From contig DEFL01000039.1 of the NCBI GenBank assembly GCA_002350845.1, forward strand, positions 1 through 64,000: a stretch of DNA of 64,000 bases, written 5' to 3'. The position numbers and the translations under genes are program-made. Each line of letters opens with the position of its first letter. Positions within the stretch are counted from its first letter, which is position 1. A model generated the notes under the pieces. It did no database searches. It saw only the letters and a program-made list of their open reading frames with translations, and was not told where the DNA came from. The DNA comes from Christensenella sp. UBA2853 (GTDB lineage: Bacteria > Bacillota > Clostridia > Christensenellales > Aristaeellaceae). Below, in pieces: positions 26,667-34,158 of this stretch.

Positions 26667-26933
26667 GCACACATCTTGCCGGTGAAAGTCCGGCCACGGG
26701 TTCCTACAGCCATGTGTAGCGACCGACAAGCCAATGGCAGTAATGATCCATGGGTGGAGGAAGTCATGTAGCAAAACTGTGAGCCTACGAACAGAAACCT
26801 GATGAGGCCAAACGGTGGATAAGGGTGCCAGTGAACCTGAAGTCCGAAATGTAGACATAAAACCGAGACGGTAAATCAGGAGCCGCGAAAGCGGGGTAGA
26901 TCAATCCTACCGCTTGCAGCGAAAGATGTGTGC
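26667..26933 (+). ncRNA. Orphan structured RNA resembling group II intron domain I
   Basis: 267 bases between two convergent genes, with no ORF of its own. The ends pair perfectly over 11 bases (GCACACATCTT at 26667-26677 with 26923-26933). Inside, several exact hairpins follow: GCCGG/CCGGC at 26678-26694, CTACA/TGTAG at 26704-26719, CCTGAT with ATCAGG bracketing ACCG-AGA-CGGT, CCGC-GAAA-GCGG at 26883-26894, GGTAG/CTACC just after and CGCT-TGC-AGCG. Phrases such as GGTGAAAGTCCGG and CGAACAGAAACCTGATGAGG resemble domain I of bacterial group II introns as I remember them. There is no reverse transcriptase, no domain V hairpin and no domain VI. An omega RNA (HEARO, from IscB/IsrB elements) is the main alternative. 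Confidence 0.55.
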
Positions 26934-26943
26934 ATTAACAGGA

Positions 26944-28431
26944 TTATCTGAGAATGGCAAAACCATAAGGCGGCAAGGTGAGTAGGTTGTCTTCCAGTAC
27001 GGGAAGCTCGGCATCAAGGCACAGCGAGTCTGTCATTTCCGTACCTTCGGGAACCGCAACGGTTTTTGGCTGGTTCGATGAGAAATTCAGTGCAAGAAGG
27101 ATTTCGGATGTGTCCAGCGTTTTGGACAGACAAAGGACATAGGAATCAGAGTAGACGATTGAGGTCTTTCCCTGTGCGATTTCAGGCCATTTCCGGGTCA
27201 GAAGATTGACTTTCCTGACATACTGCAAAAGGGAGTCCGGGTCCTCTTTCTGCTGATCGAAGCACGGATAGGCATATTCAACCTTGGTCACACCCGGAGG
27301 CTGCTGCGTCATGTCCTGATCATTCCAGTACATGGCCAGGCGCTTGTTTGGATCATCTCCGGAGCCGACCATTCCGATCTCTTCTCCGTAATAGGTGAAC
27401 ACGGTTCCACCGACACAGTGAAGCACCAGTTCTGCAAACTTCGCAAGCTCGGGTCGGCTGCGGGCCTGCAGCGCTGCGACAGCACGGCCGGTATCATGAT
27501 TGGCAAGGAACGGGGCCAGGGTAACTTCAGGAAGAGTTGTGTAAAGATCCTCAAGATAACCGGCAAATTTGCTGGCAGGAGTGCGCGCACGCACGCTGCG
27601 GCACAGCCAGCCTTCAGCCTGTGAAACGGGGAAAAGGAAGAAGGCATCAATCCCTGAAGCATAGTATTTTGCGATCTCCTGGAGGTTTGTCCAGGCTTCA
27701 CCGACGCAGAATGCATCCGGACGAATGGCCTTCACCTCTGAATGAAAGCGCGAAAGCAGCTCAACATTCTTTTCCGTGTTTCCGGTTTCATAACTGGTGA
27801 CCGCATCCAGCCTGAACCCATCCACGCCAATATCCTGCAGCCAGAAAACGAGGATGCTGTGAATCTCTTCCCAGACAGCTTCATTCATCAGATTCAGATC
27901 CGGCATCCCGCCGCCGGAAAACTGCTCTTCATAGAACCAGTCTGTTCCGGAAACGGCGACCGATTTGGTCTGTGCAGACTGCGTAAAGTGATAATACTGG
28001 ACGTAGGGACTGCCGGTGTCTCCGCGTTTCAGGGCTTCAACAGCCTGGACAAACCAGGGATGACCGGTGCCGGTATGATTGATCGGAAGATCAATAATCA
28101 GAGAGATACCGCGTTCATGACAAGCCTGGACGAGCGCGCGCATATCATCCATTGTCCCGTATTCGTCATCGATGGAAAGATAGTCGGTCACATCGTATTT
28201 ATGATAGCTGGGACTCTGCATGACCGGCATCAGCCAGATGCCATCAAAACCCATCCATTCGATGTCATCCAGGCGGGACAATACACCCTGAAGGTCCCCG
28301 ATGCCGTCACCGTCAGAGTCCTGAAAGGAGCGCACGAAGATTTCGTACCAGTTGAAGGATGATGTCTGAGCAGAACCATGGCTGGGGAAAAGGAAAATCA
28401 GCAAAAAGATGAGTGAAAGCCATTTTTTCAT
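26944..28431 (-). CDS. Secreted alpha-amylase, GH13
   Basis: 495 aa from ATG 28431 with GAGAGGTG upstream; the longer frame would need a TTG start. The signal peptide ends near GSA-Q. The GH13 barrel shows WYEIFVRSFQDSDGDGIGD, IIDLPINHTG, the nucleophile Asp 209 in GVDGFRLDAVT, the acid Glu 245 in FCVGEAW and Asp 313 in FLANHDTGR, and it ends in a beta domain. The calcium-binding DSDGDGIGD loop is typical of amylases and oligo-glucosidases of this branch. It probably releases maltodextrins for the importer encoded at 18.7-23.6 kb. Confidence 0.92.
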   Translation of the reverse strand: MKKWLSLIFLLIFLFPSHGSAQTSSFNWYEIFVRSFQDSDGDGIGDLQGVLSRLDDIEWMGFDGIWLMPVMQSPSYHKYDVTDYLSIDDEYGTMDDMRALVQACHERGISLIIDLPINHTGTGHPWFVQAVEALKRGDTGSPYVQYYHFTQSAQTKSVAVSGTDWFYEEQFSGGGMPDLNLMNEAVWEEIHSILVFWLQDIGVDGFRLDAVTSYETGNTEKNVELLSRFHSEVKAIRPDAFCVGEAWTNLQEIAKYYASGIDAFFLFPVSQAEGWLCRSVRARTPASKFAGYLEDLYTTLPEVTLAPFLANHDTGRAVAALQARSRPELAKFAELVLHCVGGTVFTYYGEEIGMVGSGDDPNKRLAMYWNDQDMTQQPPGVTKVEYAYPCFDQQKEDPDSLLQYVRKVNLLTRKWPEIAQGKTSIVYSDSYVLCLSKTLDTSEILLALNFSSNQPKTVAVPEGTEMTDSLCLDAELPVLEDNLLTLPPYGFAILR

Positions 28432-28647
28432 AAAGAATGCACACCTCTCTCTCAAGTGGAATACTTAACCACTGCATGCACTGCGCTGAGCAGGAACCAT
28501 TGAGCAGATTGAATCATCCAGAAGACATAAAAATGAAGCGCACGGCCCGGGAACATTGACGACGGGACTGGTGGCTCCCATGTGCCCCTGCATGCAATAT
28601 CCTGCTCTGTATACCGAAAGGGAAACTCCATTTCTTTGCGTGAATTC

Positions 28648-28676
28648 AATATAACATGCATCAAACGGAAAAGCAA
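28648..28676 (-). promoter_or_regulatory. Candidate amylase promoter with long leader
   Basis: On the minus strand TTGCTT (plus 28671-28676) and TATATT (plus 28648-28653) are 17 bases apart, leaving a leader of about 210 bases. On the plus strand of the same 334-base gap a TATACT at 28739-28744 may serve the next gene; otherwise I see nothing distinct in the gap. Confidence 0.4.
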
Positions 28677-28765
28677 CCGCACAGAAAACGCAAAAATGAG
28701 AATTTGTTGAGAAAAAGCTGTTTTCCGTGTTTTCGTGCTATACTTTGCGCAGGAGGTGTGATGAA

Positions 28766-29215
28766 ATGGAACAGAAGAATGATCATTCTGTACTTGCAAA
28801 GCCGAAGCAGCTCCTGACGCAGGCCCTCCACGCTGTTCGTGGAGATGATACACAGCAGCTGGTGGAAGCGTTTACCTCCGAGATGACACTGGTGGCAGAG
28901 GGCCTTTGCGACGACCAGAGCCAGCTGCGCAAAAACGTTGAAGATGTCCGCCGTGAATCAGAGAGCAATCGCCAGAATCTGCAGGATGCACTGGACATGC
29001 TGGAACGAACGCTGGATGAAAACCAGAAAGAAATGGACAGGCGTCTGACGGATCTGGGACGAAGAATGGATGCGCTGGAAAAGAACGGAAAAAAGAAAGA
29101 ACTTCATATTGGAAAATGGAAGATGCCGGACGGCTTCATGCCGCAGTTGATTGTGCTGGCATCCATCATTGCAGGGGCATGGGTGCTTGTCACCATTCTG
29201 AACCTGTTTCAATAA
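28766..29215 (+). CDS. Coiled-coil protein with C-terminal membrane anchor, unknown function
   Basis: 149 aa from ATG 28766 (GGAGG 9 bases upstream). Residues 45-115 are strongly charged with heptad-like spacing (LRKNVEDVRRESESNRQNLQ), predicting a coiled coil. A basic stretch (KNGKKKELHIGKWK) leads into a single C-terminal helix (LIVLASIIAGAWVLVTIL), so the protein is likely tail-anchored facing the cytoplasm. I do not recognise the family. It is followed after 16 bases by another small membrane protein, with which it forms an operon ending in a terminator. Confidence 0.7.
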   Translation: MEQKNDHSVLAKPKQLLTQALHAVRGDDTQQLVEAFTSEMTLVAEGLCDDQSQLRKNVEDVRRESESNRQNLQDALDMLERTLDENQKEMDRRLTDLGRRMDALEKNGKKKELHIGKWKMPDGFMPQLIVLASIIAGAWVLVTILNLFQ

Positions 29216-29231
29216 CTGAGGGGTGATGAAG

Positions 29232-29747
29232 ATGAAGACATATGAGGAGATTGTGCAGTCCTATAAAAAACGGCAGAAGGAAACCGTGGTGGACACACTG
29301 GCCACCGGATTGACCTATATGGATGAGATCTGTGTGGATGCCGGACTCCTTGAGGAAGTCGGCCTGATGGGTGAACTCACCTCCGCCATGTGTTCAGCAC
29401 TTCCTTTTGTCATCATTGCCGCAACGGAAGGCACCAAAATCATTCTGGGGCGTAAGCCCGCCAAAAACGGGACCAGGGATGCGGCAAGCCGTATGATTAA
29501 AACAGGCGCAGCGATTGGAGTCGGTGCAGCTGTGACCGCAGCTGCTGGCTTTTGGGCAGCGATCCCTGCGACCATGGGTGTACGTGCACTGTTTGACAAG
29601 TACAAATCAAAATCACTTCAGCAGGTCCGGGTCAGACAGCGGATCAGGAGACTCCAGTCTCTGCGCTCTCAGCTTGGGGACGTGAAAGCGCCCGAGCGGA
29701 TTGAAGAGTATCCGGAAGCGATCCCAGTGGAAGCTGAATGGTCTTAA
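29232..29747 (+). CDS. Small Ala/Gly-rich membrane protein, unknown function
   Basis: 171 aa; ATG 29232 is chosen because GGGGTG lies 6 bases upstream (GTG 29223 and ATG 29226 are too close to it). Two hydrophobic segments are seen, near residues 48-67 (GELTSAMCSALPFVIIAA) and 90-115 (GAAIGVGAAVTAAAGFWAAIPA), the second with small-residue spacing that favours helix packing. The basic C-terminal third (RVRQRIRRLQSLRSQ) should be cytoplasmic. Family not recognised. It is co-transcribed with the coiled-coil protein before it. Confidence 0.65.
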   Translation: MKTYEEIVQSYKKRQKETVVDTLATGLTYMDEICVDAGLLEEVGLMGELTSAMCSALPFVIIAATEGTKIILGRKPAKNGTRDAASRMIKTGAAIGVGAAVTAAAGFWAAIPATMGVRALFDKYKSKSLQQVRVRQRIRRLQSLRSQLGDVKAPERIEEYPEAIPVEAEWS

Positions 29748-29783
29748 CAGAATGCATTCCGTGGCATTGGCTGCCAGGGCATG

Positions 29784-29814
29784 CAAAAGAGCTGCTTGCG
29801 ACGCAGCTCTTTTG
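29784..29814 (+). terminator. Terminator after the two small membrane proteins
   Basis: Twelve-base arms CAAAAGAGCTGC and GCAGCTCTTTTG with a 7-base loop, followed by TGTTTTC. Confidence 0.85.
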
Positions 29815-29852
29815 TGTTTTCATTGTTTTTTACGCCTGAAATCCTGAAAACC

Positions 29853-29861
29853 TGATATACT
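29853..29861 (+). promoter_or_regulatory. Extended -10 promoter of dapF-dapL
   Basis: TGATATACT is an extended -10 box about 28 bases before the dapF start. No good -35 box lies at the right distance, which is usual for this promoter class. Confidence 0.45.
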
Positions 29862-29888
29862 CCGTTTGCACAGAGAGGAGGGATGCGC

Positions 29889-30719
29889 ATGCAGTTTACC
29901 AAGATGCAGGGAATCGGCAATGATTATATCTACGTGAATCTGTTCATGGAGCATGTCGCTCATCCTTCTGATTTGTCCAGGCATATTTCTGACCGGCATT
30001 TCGGAATCGGATCCGATGGACTTGTCCTCATTGGACCGTCCGATAAAGCGGATCTGAGGATGCAGATGTTCAATGCAGACGGCTCCGAAGGCAAGATGTG
30101 CGGCAATGCATGCCGATGCATCGGCAGGTATGCCTATGAACGCGGTCTGACAGACCGGACAACATTTACCCTCGAGACCGGAAGCGGGATACGAACCATC
30201 TCCCTGAATGTTGTGGAAGGAAAGGTACAGTCTGCAGTGGTGGATATGGGTGAGCCCATCTTCACTGCGGAGGAGATCCCGACCACGCTGAGCAACCCTA
30301 ACGAGGACAGGGTCCTGGTGAACGGGGTGACATGGCCGGTAACCAGCCTTTCCATGGGGAATCCGCACTGCGTGACGTTTGTTGAAGATCCTGATGCGCT
30401 TGAGCTTTCAGAGATCGGCCCTTCCTTTGAGCACAACAGTGTCTATCCGGAAGGTGTCAATACGGAATTTGTCAGTATCTGTCCGGATGGGTCACTGCGG
30501 CTTCGGGTATGGGAGCGCGGGAGCGGGGAAACCATGGCCTGCGGGACAGGCGCGTGTGCAGCACTGGTGGCTGCGGCGATCCATGGTATGAGTCCCCGTA
30601 GCAATGTTGTTCATCTTCGCGGCGGAGATCTGAGGATTGAATGGCGTGAAGATGGCCATGTTCTGCAGGAAGGCCCTGCGGAATTTGTATGCGACGGCGT
30701 CTGGCCGGATGACGAATAA
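29889..30719 (+). CDS. dapF: Diaminopimelate epimerase
   Basis: 276 aa from ATG 29889 (GAGGAGG 8 bases upstream; ATG 29883 is too close). It converts LL- to meso-diaminopimelate for lysine and peptidoglycan. Both catalytic cysteines are present: NADGSEGKMCGNACRC and GSGETMACGTGACAALV. The opening MQFTKMQGIGNDYIYV is typical. It is followed 12 bases later by dapL, so the last two steps leading to meso-DAP are made from one transcript. Confidence 0.96.
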   Translation: MQFTKMQGIGNDYIYVNLFMEHVAHPSDLSRHISDRHFGIGSDGLVLIGPSDKADLRMQMFNADGSEGKMCGNACRCIGRYAYERGLTDRTTFTLETGSGIRTISLNVVEGKVQSAVVDMGEPIFTAEEIPTTLSNPNEDRVLVNGVTWPVTSLSMGNPHCVTFVEDPDALELSEIGPSFEHNSVYPEGVNTEFVSICPDGSLRLRVWERGSGETMACGTGACAALVAAAIHGMSPRSNVVHLRGGDLRIEWREDGHVLQEGPAEFVCDGVWPDDE

Positions 30720-30731
30720 AGGAGCAGAAGA

Positions 30732-31961
30732 ATGCGCATTAATGACGAATACGGAAAACTTCCTGGATCCTATCTGTTTGCCGAGATTGCAAGAAGACTG
30801 AAACTGTATCAGAAGCAGCATCCTGACGCAGACATCATCAAACTCGGGATTGGCGATGTGACGCAGCCTCTTGTGCCGGCTGTCATCGAGGCCATGCATG
30901 CCGCAGTCGATGAGATGGGGAAGAAGGAAACATTCCGCGGGTACGGCCCTGATTATGGGTATGATTTCCTGGTCAATGCCATTCGTGAGCACGACTATGC
31001 CCCTTACGGCGTCGAACTGGATTATGATGAAGTCTTTATTTCCGATGGGGCAAAATGCGATGTTGGAAATATTCAGGAACTGTTTTCCGCCGATGCTGTG
31101 ATTGCTGTCACCGACCCTGTCTATCCGGTTTATGTTGATTCCAATGCCATGGCCGGCCGAGCTGGGGAATATATTGACGGCAAATGGAACCGTCTGGTCT
31201 ATCTACCCTGCAACGCGGAAAATGGCTTTGTGCCTGAGCTTCCCAAAGAGCATGTTGATGTCCTGTACCTGTGCTATCCGAATAATCCGACGGGCACAGT
31301 ATTGACAAAGGCGCAGCTGAAAGTCTTTGTTGACTGGGCAAAGGCAAATGATACCCTGATTATCTATGACTCCGCCTATAAGGCATTTATCACGGAACCG
31401 GGTATCCCTCATTCGATTTATGAAGTGGAAGGCGCTCTGGATGTCGCCATCGAGTGCTGCAGCTATTCCAAAACGGCCGGGTTCACGGGTACCCGTTGCG
31501 CCTATATGATTGTGCCGCACAGAGTGAAGGGCCAGAATGGAAACGGAGAATCGGTGGAACTGAATGCGATGTGGAAGCGGCGCATGTCCACCAAATTCAA
31601 TGGAGTCAGTTATCCTGTTCAGCGTGCTGCAGCAGCGATCTATACACCTGAAGGGAAAGCCCAGGTGGAGGCCGTCATCAAGGGATATCTGCAGAATGCC
31701 CGTGTGATTCATGATGGATTAATTGCCCGGGGAATTGAAGTCTATGGCGGTGTCAATTCTCCCTATATCTGGATGAAGGTTCCCGGCGGAATGGACAGCT
31801 GGACATTCTTTGACCGGCTGCTGGATCAGTGCCATGTGGTTGGCACACCCGGCGCTGGATTCGGACCGAGCGGTGAAGGCTATTTCCGTTTGACAGCATT
31901 CAATACACTTGAGGCCACGGAAGAAGCTGTTCGCCGGTTTGATCATCTGAATCTGAAGTAA
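30732..31961 (+). CDS. dapL: LL-diaminopimelate aminotransferase
   Basis: 409 aa, class I/II aminotransferase. It makes LL-DAP directly from tetrahydrodipicolinate, by-passing the acyl routes. The PLP lysine lies in CSYSKTAGFTGTRC; CYPNNPTGTVL and the N-terminal IKLGIGDVTQPL are family hallmarks, and the length matches. GGAGCAG upstream supports the ATG. Presence of DapL is common in anaerobic Clostridia. Confidence 0.96.
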   Translation: MRINDEYGKLPGSYLFAEIARRLKLYQKQHPDADIIKLGIGDVTQPLVPAVIEAMHAAVDEMGKKETFRGYGPDYGYDFLVNAIREHDYAPYGVELDYDEVFISDGAKCDVGNIQELFSADAVIAVTDPVYPVYVDSNAMAGRAGEYIDGKWNRLVYLPCNAENGFVPELPKEHVDVLYLCYPNNPTGTVLTKAQLKVFVDWAKANDTLIIYDSAYKAFITEPGIPHSIYEVEGALDVAIECCSYSKTAGFTGTRCAYMIVPHRVKGQNGNGESVELNAMWKRRMSTKFNGVSYPVQRAAAAIYTPEGKAQVEAVIKGYLQNARVIHDGLIARGIEVYGGVNSPYIWMKVPGGMDSWTFFDRLLDQCHVVGTPGAGFGPSGEGYFRLTAFNTLEATEEAVRRFDHLNLK

Positions 31962-31968
31962 AAAATGA

Positions 31969-31998
31969 GAGAGGAAGAAGCGCGCTTCTTCCTCTCTT
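31969..31998 (+). terminator. Bidirectional terminator after dapL
   Basis: Fourteen-base arms AGAGAGGAAGAAGC and GCTTCTTCCTCTCT around a GC centre, with TTTT on the right and an A run on the left, serving dapL and the convergent operon. Confidence 0.85.
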
Positions 31999-32001
31999 TT
32001 T

Positions 32002-32217
32002 TCAATAGATTTTTGGAATTTCACCGTGAATGCCGTAGAGTGATTTGAACTCCTCCAGATCGGATTTGTTTTGAATCAAAGTAATGCCGGTGAATTTCCC
32101 GGTCTGCTTATCGCGAAAGCCTGCCGTAGTTTCGCCGGTGCAGATGGAAACGAGAAGAACCGGTTCCAGGCCTTCCGGCACCTCTTTGGCAGGACTTTTT
32201 TTAAAATGGAAGAACAT
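32002..32217 (-). CDS. Small conserved Clostridial protein, unknown function
   Basis: 71 aa with AAAAGGAGG 8 bases before its ATG, so it is surely translated. The core VLLVSICTGETTAGFRDKQT, then GKFTGITLIQ and a Y-G-I near the end, resembles a small family I recall from many Clostridia that databases sometimes label aspartate dehydrogenase without support; at 71 residues it cannot be that enzyme. It lies 15 bases after the second ABC exporter gene and shares its transcript. Confidence 0.7.
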   Translation of the reverse strand: MFFHFKKSPAKEVPEGLEPVLLVSICTGETTAGFRDKQTGKFTGITLIQNKSDLEEFKSLYGIHGEIPKIY

Positions 32218-32232
32218 GCCGGCCGCCTCCTT

Positions 32233-34158
32233 TTATGATTCCTGAATGGCATTCCCGGTATACAGCTGATAGTATTTGCCTTTTGCTTCAATCAGCTGGT
32301 CGTGCGTGCCGCGTTCAATAATGCGTCCCTGTTCAAGGACCATGATGCAGTCTGCATTGCGGACCGTGGAGAGACGATGTGCGATGACAAACGTCGTACG
32401 GCCCTTCATCAGCGCATCCATACCGCTCTGAACAAGCGCTTCGGTTCTGGTATCGATTGAGGATGTCGCTTCGTCAAGGATCAGGCAGGGCGGATCGGCA
32501 ACAGCTGCTCTGGCGATGGCGAGGAGCTGACGCTGTCCCTGGGAAAGGTTTGCGCCATTGCCTGTGAGCATGGTCTGGTACCCGTCAGGCAGACGACGGA
32601 TAAAGCCGTCTGCGTTGGCTAGCCGTGCAGCATTGATGCACTGGGCATCGGTAGCATCCAGTCTTCCGTAGCGGATATTTTCCATGACGGTTCCGGTGAA
32701 AAGATTGGTATCCTGAAGAACCATGCCCAGGGATCTTCTCAGATCACTCTTGCGGATCTTGTTGATATTGATCTCATCATAGCGGATCTTTCCGTCTTGG
32801 ATGTCATAGAAACGGTTGATCAGATTGGTAATGGTTGTCTTGCCCGCACCGGTTCCGCCGACAAATGCAATCTTCTGTCCGGGCTGAGCATACATGGTAA
32901 TGTCGTGGAGAACGGTTTTATCAGGTACATACCCGAAATCCACATGATCAAATGTTACGCCGCCAGCCAGTCTGCGGTAGGTGACGCTTCCGTCTTCCTG
33001 ATGCGGATGACGCCATGCCCAGATGCCGGTGCGTGTTTCCGATTCAGTGATGTTTCCGTCGGCCCCGATTTTGGCATCGACAAGTTCGACATATCCATCA
33101 TCTTTTTCGGGGGCCTCATCCATCAGCGCGAAGATACGGCCTGCACCTGCCATGGCCATGACGATGGAATTCATCTGCTGGGAAATCTGAGAAATGGGGC
33201 GGGAGAAATTCCGGTTCAGGGTTAAGAAGGTCACCAGCGTGCCCAGGGAGAGAGCAGTCACGCCATTGATGGCAAACAGGGCGCCGATCACGGCACAGAC
33301 CACATAGCTCAGATGGCCGAGATTGTTGTTGACAGGTCCAATGATATTGGTGAAGGAGTTGGCCTGAGAGGCGGCAGAGCGGAGTGTTTCATTCAGACCA
33401 GAGAAAGCAGTGAAACTCTTTTCTTCATGGCAGAAGACCTTGACGACTTTCTGGCCTTCCATCATTTCTTCAATATAGCCGTTGACGGCACCGAGATTCT
33501 TCTGCTGCTGTCCGAAGAATTTACCCGCCCGACCGGCAAGCTTTGCGCTGGCCACAAGCGTGAGGGACATCAGGACGATGGACAGAATCGTCATCTGCCA
33601 GGAGAGCATGATCATGCTCACAAAGGTCATGACGACTGTAATCAGGGAATCGACAAAGGAGGGAATCGACTGACCGATCAGCTGACGGAGCGTATCCACG
33701 TCGTTGGTATACACTGACATGATATCACCGTGGGCATGGGTATCAAAATAGGAGATCGGCAGCTTTTCCATTGTGGTAAAAATCTGCTTGCGGATATCAA
33801 GAAGGGAGCCCTGGGAAACATAAATCATGATGCGGTTGTATGTGTAGGATGCTGCAATGCCGATCGCCAGAATCACTGCGAGACGGGTGAGGGCAGAAGC
33901 CAGGGCGCTGAATCCGGTGTTTGTATCGATCTGCTTTGAAAGCATGGGCATAATATAGGCATCAATCAGCTGCTGCATAAACAGCGTGCCCTGCAGTGTG
34001 CAGTATGTCGCGATGCCGATGCACAGAATCACGATGATAAACTGAACGGCATATTTGCTCATGACGATTTTCATGACACGGCGAAGCGTACCCTTCTGCT
34101 TCTGCATGTCAAGCATCATTTCCTTGCCGGATTTACGTACTCTTGGACCACGGTTCAT
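32233..34158 (-). CDS. Heterodimeric ABC exporter, catalytic-site subunit
   Basis: 641 aa, six N-terminal helices and one ATPase domain. Walker A GGTGAGKTT, signature LSQGQRQLL, Walker B LILDEATSSID with catalytic Glu and switch His in IAHRLSTV are complete. An insert of about 45 residues before the ATPase (around GIWAWRHPHQEDGSVTY) matches the larger subunit of BmrC/BmrD-type pairs. The start overlaps the partner's stop (ATGA). Substrates of such pairs are drugs, lipids or peptides. Confidence 0.9.
   Translation of the reverse strand: MNRGPRVRKSGKEMMLDMQKQKGTLRRVMKIVMSKYAVQFIIVILCIGIATYCTLQGTLFMQQLIDAYIMPMLSKQIDTNTGFSALASALTRLAVILAIGIAASYTYNRIMIYVSQGSLLDIRKQIFTTMEKLPISYFDTHAHGDIMSVYTNDVDTLRQLIGQSIPSFVDSLITVVMTFVSMIMLSWQMTILSIVLMSLTLVASAKLAGRAGKFFGQQQKNLGAVNGYIEEMMEGQKVVKVFCHEEKSFTAFSGLNETLRSAASQANSFTNIIGPVNNNLGHLSYVVCAVIGALFAINGVTALSLGTLVTFLTLNRNFSRPISQISQQMNSIVMAMAGAGRIFALMDEAPEKDDGYVELVDAKIGADGNITESETRTGIWAWRHPHQEDGSVTYRRLAGGVTFDHVDFGYVPDKTVLHDITMYAQPGQKIAFVGGTGAGKTTITNLINRFYDIQDGKIRYDEININKIRKSDLRRSLGMVLQDTNLFTGTVMENIRYGRLDATDAQCINAARLANADGFIRRLPDGYQTMLTGNGANLSQGQRQLLAIARAAVADPPCLILDEATSSIDTRTEALVQSGMDALMKGRTTFVIAHRLSTVRNADCIMVLEQGRIIERGTHDQLIEAKGKYYQLYTGNAIQES

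Noticed and set aside
24797..26767. 656-residue minus-strand frame opposite the clostripain-family gene
   Set aside because: It covers a gene with intact catalytic motifs, has no start signal and its translation looks random.
26586..26858. Short ORFs on both strands over the structured RNA
   Set aside because: They lack start signals and cross the terminator and exact hairpins; the pairing explains the sequence better than coding.
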